This document shows positions 52,950 to 60,576 of a DNA stretch of 64,000 nucleotides, piece after piece. Position 1 is the stretch's first letter, and the number at the start of each line of letters is the position of its first letter. The notes beneath the pieces are model-generated. The model was given only the letters and a program-made list of their open reading frames with translations, had not been told where the DNA came from and searched no databases. This stretch comes from DASZWJ01 sp963813895 (lineage in GTDB: Bacteria; Pseudomonadota; Gammaproteobacteria; JAURND01): assembly GCA_963813895.1 (NCBI GenBank), contig CAWFAS010000004.1, forward strand, positions 372,001-436,000, in the 5' to 3' direction. The translations under genes and the position numbers were made by a program.

Positions 52950-53858
52950 TTAAAGCAAACCCTGCAAAGCCTGCTCAATAGTTGGATATTCAAATTCAAA
53001 ATCCGCCTGCAATAACTTAGCTGGCGTCGCTTTCACTCCCCCCAGCAATAACTCCTCCGCCATTTCCCCGAATACCTTTTTCAGCAACCAATCTGGCATG
53101 GCCATAAAACAAGGGCGATGCAGTGCTGCTGCCAAAGCTTTCGCAAAAGCCATTTCATCGATTAGCTCTGGTGCAATCATATTCACCGGACCGCTGATAC
53201 TTTGCTGCTTAATAATATAATTAAGCCCACGCACCACATCCGGCAGCGCTACCCAGGGAAAGGGTTGATGTCCGGAGCCCAAACGACCCCCCAGGCCTAA
53301 TTTATAGGGCAGCAGTAGTTGTTTTAACATGCCCCCAGAGATGCCTAATACCGGAGCGAGGCGTAAATTAACCACGCGTATTCCCAACGCCTGCAGCGGT
53401 TTAACCGCCTGTTCCCAATCCCACGCCAGCTGGCCCATAAAACTGGGTGGTGGGTTAATGCCGGTGGGTGTGTCTTCGGTATAAATCTCTGTGGAAGATG
53501 GGTAGATTGAAATGCCACTAGCGGAAATAAAACATTCAGGAGGCTGTCGCAACTGGTTGGCGAACTGAACCAGCTGCATCGTGGCCGTAATGCGGCTATG
53601 ATGTAATCGATGTTTTTTAGCGGATGTCCATAACCCGGAAGCAATATTTTCGCCAGCGAGGTTAATAATTACATCCACATGCTTAGGAGTTCCCTTACCT
53701 AGACTGTCCCAATCCAGGCAATTGACCTTTTCTTTGAAGATTTTCTTGAGTTTATTGATATCCCGACCGATCACTGTCAGTTGATATCCCTGGCCACTGA
53801 AGAAATCTACTAGTGCCTGGCCTATAAAACCAGAGCCGCCTGAGATTAAAATCTGCAT
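52950..53858 (-). CDS. TIGR01777-type epimerase (YfcH/SulA-like)
   Basis: A 302-aa extended SDR. The NAD(P) motif is ISGGSGFIGQALV. INLAGENIASGLWT, FISASGISIYPS, WDWEQAVKPL and LRLAPVLGISGGML are hallmark blocks of the TIGR01777 family. The C-terminal domain includes GPVNMIAPE, LLKKVFGEMAEELLLGGVKA and P-A-KLLQADFEFEYP. Full length. The substrate of this family is not known. Confidence 0.93.
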   Translation of the reverse strand: MQILISGGSGFIGQALVDFFSGQGYQLTVIGRDINKLKKIFKEKVNCLDWDSLGKGTPKHVDVIINLAGENIASGLWTSAKKHRLHHSRITATMQLVQFANQLRQPPECFISASGISIYPSSTEIYTEDTPTGINPPPSFMGQLAWDWEQAVKPLQALGIRVVNLRLAPVLGISGGMLKQLLLPYKLGLGGRLGSGHQPFPWVALPDVVRGLNYIIKQQSISGPVNMIAPELIDEMAFAKALAAALHRPCFMAMPDWLLKKVFGEMAEELLLGGVKATPAKLLQADFEFEYPTIEQALQGLL

Positions 53859-53934
53859 GATTTGTCCTTATCAGTGATTTCAATGATGCATTTGCTATTT
53901 TTCTCAGCAGTTGGGGTTGGTAATGTTCCCCTAA

Positions 53935-53967
53935 CTTAATACTATTTTAAGCCAACCGCGTTATGAT
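53935..53967 (+). promoter_or_regulatory. PmrA-box-like promoter of the 73-aa exported peptide gene
   Basis: CTTAAT-N5-TTTAAG (53935-53951) is a perfect box. An 11-nt gap is followed by TATGAT as -10 (53962-53967). Confidence 0.65.
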
Positions 53968-54009
53968 AAACTCTAATATACTACAGTCCCTAACTACAGG
54001 AACACGCTT

Positions 54010-54231
54010 TTGAAAAAAATTCTCTTCTTGGCATTAATTGGGATCGCCTTAATGATGATTTTCCCTGATGCATTAGCTGACGACTCAGGAAATTCCATAG
54101 TCTCCAGCGTTATGAATATGTTCCACTCAATCATTGGTAAAATTCAAGACCTGTTGCATTTCTTTATCGAAAAAATTTCTCAATCATTTGCCACGCTAAC
54201 GGATACTTTTAAAAGCCAGTCTAGCAATTAA
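54010..54231 (+). CDS. 73-aa exported amphipathic peptide
   Basis: It starts with TTG; AGGA lies 8 nt upstream. A signal peptide MKKILFLALIGIALMMIFPD with a likely cut after DALA leaves about 48 residues. The mature part alternates hydrophobic and charged residues (SSVMNMFHSIIGKIQDLLHF, then FIEKISQSFATLTDTF), an amphipathic helix pattern. No family is recognised. Its promoter belongs to the PmrA-box-like set. It overlaps the end of the convergent ABC-F gene by 4 bp. Confidence 0.7.
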   Translation: MKKILFLALIGIALMMIFPDALADDSGNSIVSSVMNMFHSIIGKIQDLLHFFIEKISQSFATLTDTFKSQSSN

Positions 54232-55835
54232 ACCCTGGCTAAATAATCTTTGCCGTATTGCGCCAAATAATCGTGGTAATTTCCGAGATAGTTGCGCACG
54301 CCACCCTTTTCAGTCAGGGCAATAACTCTAGTGGCTATATGATCGATAAAATACCGGTTATGACTTACAAATAAGACCGCTCCGGTGAATTTCTCTAAAG
54401 CCTCCATTAAAGCTTCAATTGATTCCATGTCTAGGTGGTTAGTTGGTTCATCTAACACTAATACGTTATTTTTTTGCAAAATTAAATAAGCCAGCACTAA
54501 TCTGGCGGATTCACCACCACTTAGCACCCCTATCTTTTTTTCTACATCCTTACCACGAAATAGTACTTGCCCCAGAGTATTTCTGATTTCCTGCGAAGTG
54601 GCATTCACCTTGCTTTCCATCCATTGCCATACAGTCTGATCACGCGGTAGTTGGACACGATAATCCTGAGCAAAATAACCAATTTTCACCGTTTCACTCC
54701 ACTCATACTTGCCTTGATCAGCAGAGGTTTGCTGCAGGAGAATTTTAAGCAGGGTCGATTTGCCGATACCATTGGCACCAATGACGGCACATTTCTCACC
54801 CCGTTGCAGATTAAAAGAAATGTCCTGCAATAATACCCTTTCATCAAATTGTTTTCTGATATGTTCGGTTTTTAATACCGTTTTACCCGAGGGTTTATCC
54901 GGCATAAAGCGAAAAAATGGTCTCATAGACGTTGATTCTTTTAATTCCGGTACTTCAATTTTCTCAATCATTTTAAGACGTGATAATGCTTGCCGGGAAC
55001 GATTAGCCGAAGCACGAAAGCGATCCACATAACTTTGCATGGTGGCAATCTGCTTTTCCTTGTATTGCACTTCATGCTGTAGCAACCGCAAAGTTTCTTC
55101 TTTGGCATTGATAAAATAATCATAGTTGCCATGATATTCAGTGATGGTTCCATAATCTACGTCGAGAATATGGGTAGAGAGATTATTGAGAAATTCACGG
55201 TCATGCGATACAAATACTAGCAATCCGCTAAATTGATGAATTAAAAAATCTTCCAGCCAGTCAATGGACACAATGTCTAAATGGTTAGTCGGTTCATCCA
55301 ACAACATAATGTCAGGCTTTTGAAATAATACCTGGGCTAATAATACACGTAACTTATAGCCACCCGACAAGGCATCTAATGGACCAAAATGATATTTTTC
55401 CAGAACCCCGAGACCTTTCAGCAAACGCTGCGCAATTCCTTCCGCATCGTAGCCATCGTTATGCATAATTATTTCTTCTAATGTACCCAAGCGATAGCCA
55501 TCTTCTTCTGTTAAATCGGCTTTATGCAGCAGATGTTCTTTCTCGACCTGCGCAGCCCACAATTCAGAATTACCTTTAATAACAACGTCTATAACACGAT
55601 CATGTTCATAAAGAAAATGATCCTGCTTTAGGATACCAATGGTAAGGTTTTTCGGCTTGTCCACCGTACCCGCATTGGGGGTTTCTTCACCAGCCAAGGC
55701 GCGCAGAAAGGTGGATTTCCCGGCACCATTGGGGCCAACCACTCCGTAGCGCTGGTTGCCCAACAGTATCAGATCGACATTTTGAAACAGAGTTTTTTGG
55801 CCAAAACTTAAGCTTAAATCGCGGATATCTAACAT
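54228..55835 (-). CDS. ybiT: ABC-F ATPase, YbiT-like
   Basis: A 535-aa soluble protein with two ABC domains and no membrane part. Domain 1 has GPNGAGKST, LSGGYKLRV and IMLLDEPTNHLD; domain 2 has GANGIGKST, LSGGESARL and VLVLDEPTNHLD. A P-site-tRNA-interaction-type linker (about 240-310, QHEVQYKEKQIATMQSYVDR) joins them. ABC-F proteins bind the ribosome and relieve stalls. Length and linker fit the YbiT subgroup, although exact subgroup assignment needs a tree. Confidence 0.93.
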   Translation of the reverse strand: MLDIRDLSLSFGQKTLFQNVDLILLGNQRYGVVGPNGAGKSTFLRALAGEETPNAGTVDKPKNLTIGILKQDHFLYEHDRVIDVVIKGNSELWAAQVEKEHLLHKADLTEEDGYRLGTLEEIIMHNDGYDAEGIAQRLLKGLGVLEKYHFGPLDALSGGYKLRVLLAQVLFQKPDIMLLDEPTNHLDIVSIDWLEDFLIHQFSGLLVFVSHDREFLNNLSTHILDVDYGTITEYHGNYDYFINAKEETLRLLQHEVQYKEKQIATMQSYVDRFRASANRSRQALSRLKMIEKIEVPELKESTSMRPFFRFMPDKPSGKTVLKTEHIRKQFDERVLLQDISFNLQRGEKCAVIGANGIGKSTLLKILLQQTSADQGKYEWSETVKIGYFAQDYRVQLPRDQTVWQWMESKVNATSQEIRNTLGQVLFRGKDVEKKIGVLSGGESARLVLAYLILQKNNVLVLDEPTNHLDMESIEALMEALEKFTGAVLFVSHNRYFIDHIATRVIALTEKGGVRNYLGNYHDYLAQYGKDYLARV

Positions 55836-55969
55836 TCTAAACCTTTATACCTTTGTATATTTACAAGCTGCTTATAGTACCCTCTTTCTACGGAGACTGA
55901 GGGATCGACACCAAATATTTATTTATAATGAGAGCTATAGAATTATTGCCACTGGAGGCTACCTTACTA

Positions 55970-56302
55970 CTAAATAACCCGCTTACCCACCGGAACCGCA
56001 CAGTCAAAAGTCAGCAGACAGATTGCATCCTTTTCGTCAGCAACCCCCATCAACAAAAACTCAGAGGTAAATCCAGCAATATTTCTCGGCAGTAAATTCA
56101 CACAACCAACGACCTGCTTCCCTAACAAAGATTCTTGCGTGTAATTGCTCGTCACTTGCGCTGAAGTTTTTTTAACCCCCAGCTCACCAAAATCAACCCA
56201 GATTTTGTATGCCGGTTTTCTGGCGCGCAAGAAGGGTTCTATTTTAACAACTACCCCAGATCGTAAATCCACTTTTTCGAGTATTTCGAAAGGTATAATC
56301 AT
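55970..56302 (-). CDS. csaA: tRNA-binding protein CsaA
   Basis: A 110-aa single OB-fold protein: ILEKVDLRSGVVVKIEPF, KIWVDFGELGVKKTSAQVT, VVGCVNLLPRNIAGFTSEFL and the C-terminal PVGKRVI are family hallmarks. CsaA is a dimeric tRNA-binding and chaperone-like protein. Full length. Confidence 0.93.
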   Translation of the reverse strand: MIIPFEILEKVDLRSGVVVKIEPFLRARKPAYKIWVDFGELGVKKTSAQVTSNYTQESLLGKQVVGCVNLLPRNIAGFTSEFLLMGVADEKDAICLLTFDCAVPVGKRVI

Positions 56303-56343
56303 AATTAATTCCTGTTTTTTATAAAGTGGTAAATGATTATACC

Positions 56344-56630
56344 TTATATACTTGAAGCGACAGAACTTTTTGGCACTAAAACTAACAATCGCATGGGGGA
56401 CTCAGTGCCATCGATAATTTTGAGTGGTAAGGCAAACACATAGGCCCCCAGTGGTGGTAATTGATCAGCATATGCGTGCCAATTCCAGCCGCCAGTGTCA
56501 ATTTTTGCACCCGACAGGATTGGTCATAGTCGGATACCAATTGTGAGGCAAAACCGCAGCCTCCATCCCAAGTGGGAACAGCTGGGTGTAGTGGATGGGT
56601 CAGATCAATCCATTTATAATCATGAAACAT
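56344..56630 (-). pseudogene. Cyclase-family (metal-dependent amidohydrolase) relic with internal deletion
   Basis: The N-terminal frame reads YKWIDLTHPLHPAVPTWDGG and reaches AAGIGTH at the first metal motif. A +1 change of frame then gives QLPPLGAYVFALPLKIIDGT followed by ESPMRLLVLVP, the C-terminal strand of the same family (kynurenine-formamidase-like). The central 100 or more residues with the remaining metal ligands are gone. Confidence 0.8.
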
Positions 56631-56666
56631 TGCAAGCCCTTCCCTTATTTAGCTAAAGGTCAACAC

Positions 56667-57257
56667 ATGAAACTGAAAATTCTGCAAGCTGGCGAACCCG
56701 TATTGCGTCAAAACGCACGGGAGCTTACCACCGAAGAAATAACCAGTTCTTTTATCCAAACCCTAATCCTATTGATGAAAGATACCTTACGCGATGCTCC
56801 AGGAGTAGGCCTGGCTGCTCCTCAGATTGGTGAATCATTGCAATTGGCAGTGATTGAAGACCGAGCTGAGTATATCCAAAGTCTGCCCGCTGAAATAGCA
56901 GCGGAAAGGGAGCGTGTTCCTGTGCCGTTTCATGTGATTATCAATCCCAAGCTGACCATTGAAGAATCAGCCCCGGCAGAATTCTTTGAGGGTTGTCTTA
57001 GTATTGCAGGTTGGATGGGATTAGTGCCACGCGCCTCTGTAGTGACGGTCACTTGCTTAAACGAACGCGCTCAGCCTATCACCATCAAAGCCCGCGGTTG
57101 GTATGCCCGTATCTTACAACATGAAATTGATCATTTGCAGGGAAACTTATATATCGACCGCATGCCATTCATGCGCAGCCTGACAATTTCGGAAAATTAT
57201 ATTCGGCATTGGAAGGATAAGGCTATTCAACAGACTCGCAGGGAGCTTAAATTATAA
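56667..57257 (+). CDS. def: Peptide deformylase
   Basis: I start at ATG 56667 (196 aa; AAAGG upstream); a longer frame begins 72 bp earlier over the cyclase relic. All three deformylase motifs are present: GVGLAAPQIG, EGCLS (metal Cys) and QHEIDHLQG (two His and catalytic Glu). It removes the formyl group from nascent proteins. fmt is not adjacent. A fragment of this gene is duplicated at 60309-60467. Confidence 0.93.
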   Translation: MKLKILQAGEPVLRQNARELTTEEITSSFIQTLILLMKDTLRDAPGVGLAAPQIGESLQLAVIEDRAEYIQSLPAEIAAERERVPVPFHVIINPKLTIEESAPAEFFEGCLSIAGWMGLVPRASVVTVTCLNERAQPITIKARGWYARILQHEIDHLQGNLYIDRMPFMRSLTISENYIRHWKDKAIQQTRRELKL

Positions 57258-57282
57258 CGAATCAGCCATTTCCTGATTCGCT
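57258..57282 (+). terminator. Weak hairpin behind def
   Basis: An 8-bp stem CGAATCAG / CTGATTCG directly after the def stop, without a T-tract. It may aid termination or stability. Confidence 0.35.
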
Positions 57283-57369
57283 CATAATTTACATTTCTTC
57301 TAGTCGCTGAAATAGCAAATGAAGCTCTTCTATAGATTAAACTCCTACTTGTTTATTTATATACCAAAA

Positions 57370-57575
57370 AATTGGCGGCCAGGAGCTAAATACCGCAAGT
57401 AGCCGGCGGGCATATTTCCCTTTCGGGTATTGTATTATCCCACTCCCAGCCATAAGGCTAGGCTTTATCCGCACTGACGGGACGGAAACCGCTACTTGGG
57501 TGTATTTAGCACCTGTTTTCAGAGTATCATCAGATTTTATGTTAGGCAATAGCTTACCCTAGCCGCCAGGTGTAA
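57370..57575 (+). ncRNA. C4-antisense-RNA-like element, copy 1
   Basis: It contains TTGGCGGCC, then CTAAATACCGCAAGTAG (57386-57402), GGCGGGCATATT, a CCC-TTTC-GGG hairpin and CCCACTCCCAGCC. A downstream segment CTACTTGGGTGTATTTAG (57492-57509) is complementary to the first box. The end is AGCCGCCAGG, complementary to GGCGGC at the start. The layout matches phage P1/P7 C4 RNA and its targets. It covaries with copy 2, which supports RNA pairing. Confidence 0.55.
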
Positions 57576-57780
57576 ATGCTATGGTAATCTCTTGAATCAA
57601 TCCCACCTTAATCTGCTTCTCAAATTTTTTAGTACGTCTTAAAAGAGACCTAAAACCAATTTTAACTTGTTCTGCATTTAATATTTGAAAGCATTGACAC
57701 CGCTACCATTTTTATAAAATAATTTCCCCTCATGGTAGAATTGTAGAAGAACTTCATTTCTCTTTTATTAGGAATAAAAA

Positions 57781-58833
57781 ATGGATGAGAGAAAAACGAA
57801 TACAACTATATTCCAAACTTCCCTGGAGGAAATCTATAGGCATTTACATCCAAAAGGTTTCAAAGAAGAAGAAATGCGACCCTTAGTGGGACAACCTCCC
57901 TTTATAATCTTATCTAACATTAAAGTGTTACTAAAAGAATACCAAGCAATAAAAAAACTTATTCCAGATATTTCTAATCATCAATTTATTCGTATTCTCG
58001 CCGTCAATGGTGGAGGAAAAACCCTGATTGATTTAAAAGAATGTTGGGATTTTTTGCACAAAAAAAATTTTGGGTTAAATCAGGTTATCATCTGGTGTTC
58101 ACAATCTGGAGGAGGAAAAACCCTAAGGGCAGTAGTTGACCATTTTGATAGGCTGACATTAATGTTCAACTGCACTTGTGAGCAAATCTCGAACATAGCG
58201 AACAACCACCCGGCGGCAAAAAAACTGGAATTCATCGTGGAGAAATTCACTCATTTGGCCCAATTAGGTTATACACCAAATCAACTCAATAAAATCATGG
58301 AAATTATACAACATGATGGTTACCTAATAATTTGTCATAGATTAAATGCACTGACAGCAAATATAGAACCCAAGGAAAATAAAGAAGAAAGAACCGTGTC
58401 GTTAACAACAAAGCTTACATCGTCCACGAAAAGAAAAATGCTTTCTTCAATGTCACCCACCTTTACGAGTCAAGAGAATTCTGAGCAACCTCTGCTGACA
58501 GCTGCTAAAAGGAATCGTCAGTCAAGCACACTGCCGAGTTTGACCTTTTGGCAAAACAGTCCAACAGAGAGTCCCAGGCAACCAGAAGCACTAGCAGACA
58601 CTAATCTTACCAATCTTGCTTGTACTCTTGCCACTTTAGAGGATATAAATTCTTTTTATCTACAAGTTAACAGTATCGCATTATTACAAGCGCTATGCGC
58701 AGAATCCCAAACGAGAATAAATCAGCAACAATCAGAGATCGATACTTTAAGGCAAAGCATTTTGTGCCAACTAGAACAATCTGAAGAAACAATTATCGAC
58801 GAATTAAAAACTGCTAAATATAACTCATTGTGA
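57781..58833 (+). CDS. TALE-like repeat protein, putative modular DNA-binding protein
   Basis: A 350-aa protein with about four 33-34-aa repeats at 64-196 that align with TAL-effector/BAT repeats. R1 64-96 (RILAVNGGGKTL), R2 97-130 (IIWCSQSGGGKTLRAVVD), R3 131-163 (SNIANNHPAAKKLEFIVE), R4 164-196 (degenerate). Residues 12-13 would be VN, QS, NH and II. An N-terminal segment (about 35-63) may be a cryptic repeat. The C-terminal half is Ser/Thr-rich with basic patches (KRK, KRNR), then a helical Gln-rich end. A TTGACA-N15-TAAAAT promoter lies at about 57694-57720. DNA binding is inferred; four repeats alone would bind only weakly. Confidence 0.65.
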   Translation: MDERKTNTTIFQTSLEEIYRHLHPKGFKEEEMRPLVGQPPFIILSNIKVLLKEYQAIKKLIPDISNHQFIRILAVNGGGKTLIDLKECWDFLHKKNFGLNQVIIWCSQSGGGKTLRAVVDHFDRLTLMFNCTCEQISNIANNHPAAKKLEFIVEKFTHLAQLGYTPNQLNKIMEIIQHDGYLIICHRLNALTANIEPKENKEERTVSLTTKLTSSTKRKMLSSMSPTFTSQENSEQPLLTAAKRNRQSSTLPSLTFWQNSPTESPRQPEALADTNLTNLACTLATLEDINSFYLQVNSIALLQALCAESQTRINQQQSEIDTLRQSILCQLEQSEETIIDELKTAKYNSL

Positions 58834-58867
58834 TAGAAAGAAGCATGATTAATCCAGCATGTAATTA

Positions 58868-58917
58868 ACAACCACCCCCACTGTTGCTGGCTATTAATAC
58901 CTCCTGTGGGGGTGCGC
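58868..58917. terminator. Hairpin between convergent genes
   Basis: ACCCCCAC and GTGGGGGT pair around a loop of about 30 nt. The position suits a bidirectional terminator of the TALE-like gene and the 78-aa gene. There is no strong T-tract. Confidence 0.4.
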
Positions 58918-58972
58918 TGCTGATTATAGGCTGATTTTTAACAAGAAAAATCTCGTAATGGGCTTTGTAAGC

Positions 58973-59209
58973 TCATATTGGTTGGGTTCGAAATTTATCA
59001 AGTAGCATTTCAATATCTTCTAAATAGTCATCCACCGCCCATAAAGCATGGTAAATAGTACTATTATCTAGGGCTACGTCATCACGGATAAACTCCGTAG
59101 CAAACATAACAGAAGTTAGAATGGCTTTGGATTTTTGAATCTTGCTATAAATGGTATCACAGATGTCAATGTAAGAAGTTGAAGGATTAGAATGACTGAA
59201 CTGTTCCAT
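58973..59209 (-). CDS. Small hypothetical protein (78 aa), island-associated
   Basis: I start at ATG 59209 with GGAG upstream; a longer frame exists. The protein (YIDICDTIYSKIQKSKAILT, then HALWAVDDYLEDIEMLL) is acidic, helical and four-helix-like by eye. It is the size of proteins found next to C4-type RNAs in prophage-like islands. It is divergent from C4-like copy 2. Function not known. Confidence 0.55.
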   Translation of the reverse strand: MEQFSHSNPSTSYIDICDTIYSKIQKSKAILTSVMFATEFIRDDVALDNSTIYHALWAVDDYLEDIEMLLDKFRTQPI

Positions 59210-59246
59210 AGAAAGTTCTCCTAGTTGTATGTTGAGAGTCACCAAA

Positions 59247-59450
59247 TTGGCGGCCGGGAGTTTAACACCGCAACTAGACGGCGGGCATATTCCCCTTTCG
59301 GGTGTTTTATTAGCCCACTCCCAGCCATAGGCTAGGCAAAAAAACCCGCGATTTCGGCGCGGGGGTTCCGCTAGTTGGGTGTGTTAAGCACCTGGTTTCA
59401 GAGTAGCATCAGTTTTTATGTTAGGCAATAGCCTAGCCGCCAGGTATAAA
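59247..59450 (+). ncRNA. C4-antisense-RNA-like element, copy 2
   Basis: Same order of boxes as copy 1: TTGGCGGCC, TTTAACACCGCAACTAG (59261-59277), GGCGGGCATATT, CCCCTTTCGGG, CCCACTCCCAGCC. The complement CTAGTTGGGTGTGTTAA is at 59371-59387, and the end is TAGCCGCCAGG. Bases that differ from copy 1 in the first box are matched by changes in the partner box. An extra CCCGCG...CGCGGGGG hairpin lies between. Confidence 0.55.
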
Positions 59451-59640
59451 TGCATTTATGCATTTATTGACAAAAGGTATACATCGTGATCACATAATTA
59501 CGTCTCTCAATATTGGCCGCACTATAAGTTTCATTGCGCCACTGAAGTCGTAAGGAACCCCCACCCTAAGATGGGAATGGCTGAATATGTTGAGAAATAA
59601 GTGCAGGGACGCCCGCCAAATACAACAATTAGGAGCGTTC

Positions 59641-59955
59641 ATGCGTCAGTCAATTGAAGATATACTTGATTCGCCAGTAATTTATAATTTTTCTAGTGAT
59701 AAACATCGTGAGCTAATCGAAAAAAGAAAAATTAGTTTTGAAGAAATTATCGCAGCAATAAATGACGGAGCCATCTTAGATATACTGGAGCATCCAAACA
59801 ATCATAAATATCCAAATCAAAGTATTTACATAGTTTGCGTGAACCGATATGCATACGCGGTTCCTTTTGTTAAAGAAAATAAAAATACAATCTTTTTAAA
59901 AACTATTTCCCCTCATCGTAAATTGACTAAAAAATATCTAGGAAATGATCCATGA
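59641..59955 (+). CDS. Toxin of a type II toxin-antitoxin pair
   Basis: I start at ATG 59641 (AGGAG 5 nt upstream), giving 104 aa. HRELIEKRKISFEEIIAAIN, ILDILEHPNNHKYPNQSIYI, VPFVKENKNTIFLKTISP and RKLTKKYLG are the conserved pieces of a small RNase-like toxin group often annotated BrnT-like or DUF4258-like. The next gene starts 4 bp before its stop, as usual for TA pairs. Toxin activity is inferred from family and context. Confidence 0.75.
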   Translation: MRQSIEDILDSPVIYNFSSDKHRELIEKRKISFEEIIAAINDGAILDILEHPNNHKYPNQSIYIVCVNRYAYAVPFVKENKNTIFLKTISPHRKLTKKYLGNDP

Positions 59956-60259
59956 AAAAGCATAACCCCGATATTTATAACCTCGATCTTGATCCTGAAG
60001 AACAAGATCTTTCTGATGCAATTGATAATGCTATTGATCAAGGCAAATTAAAAAGGGTCAAAAATATTAAGCATAAACTAGCCATAGCTCGAAAAGCAGC
60101 AGTGAATTCTTTGCGTAAAGATAAACGAATTAATATCCGTATTTCAAACAGCGATCTTATGCGTCTTAAACAAAAAAAGCTGCTTACGAGGGAATTCTTT
60201 ATCAAACGCTTGTTGCCAGTATTTTACATAAATATGCCGCTGGCCATCTTCCAAAATAA
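59952..60259 (+). CDS. CopG/ribbon-helix-helix antitoxin, frame broken at an A7 run
   Basis: The first frame encodes DLDPEEQDLSDAIDNAIDQG ... RINIRISNSDLMRLKQKK, the start of a ribbon-helix-helix domain. At 60172-60178 (CAAAAAAAGC) the expected sequence KKAAYEGILYQTLVASILHK followed by YAAGHLPK is found in the -1 frame and ends at 60259. The unshifted frame runs on to 60296 with unrelated residues. Either one A is missing or A-AAA-AAG, a strong -1 slip heptamer, is used. It neutralises the preceding toxin and probably represses the operon. Confidence 0.75.
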
Positions 60260-60308
60260 TTTTCTTCCAACAAAATTAATATGGCTGTCATCCTGAGAGC
60301 AGCGAATG

Positions 60309-60467
60309 GAGCAGGCCTGGCTGCTCCTCAGATTGGTGAATCATTGCAATTGGCAGTGATTGAAGACCGAGCTGAGTATATTCAAAGTCTGCCCGCTGAA
60401 ATAGCAGCGGAAAGGGAGCGTGTTCCTGTGCCGTTTCATGTGATTATCAATCCCCAGCTGACCATTG
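60309..60467 (+). pseudogene. def: Internal fragment of def, duplicated
   Basis: About 159 bp are almost identical to def 56807-56965 (GLAAPQIG through INPQLTI). They are joined at the left to a half REP (TGTCATCCTGAG) and at the right to GCCGCCAGGTATAAATGCAT, the end of C4-like copy 2. The fragment has no start or end of its own. Confidence 0.9.
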
Positions 60468-60576
60468 CCGCCAGGTATAAATGCATTTATGTCTTTGATA
60501 TAGCTAGATGGATAAAAAAGCGCTATAATTTGTATTTTGTGAATTTTCAATGGAGGTTTTGCGGCTAGGAGGTTAT

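Noticed and set aside
57337..57549. Minus-strand 70-aa frame over the first C4-like element
   Set aside because: It lies entirely in the RNA-like repeat. The second copy of the element does not keep the frame.
57639..57660. Additional TTAA-type box before the TALE-like gene (CTTAAA-N5-CCTAAA)
   Set aside because: The second core is CTAA and no -10 lies 11 nt further. A TTGACA/TAAAAT promoter nearby is a better candidate.
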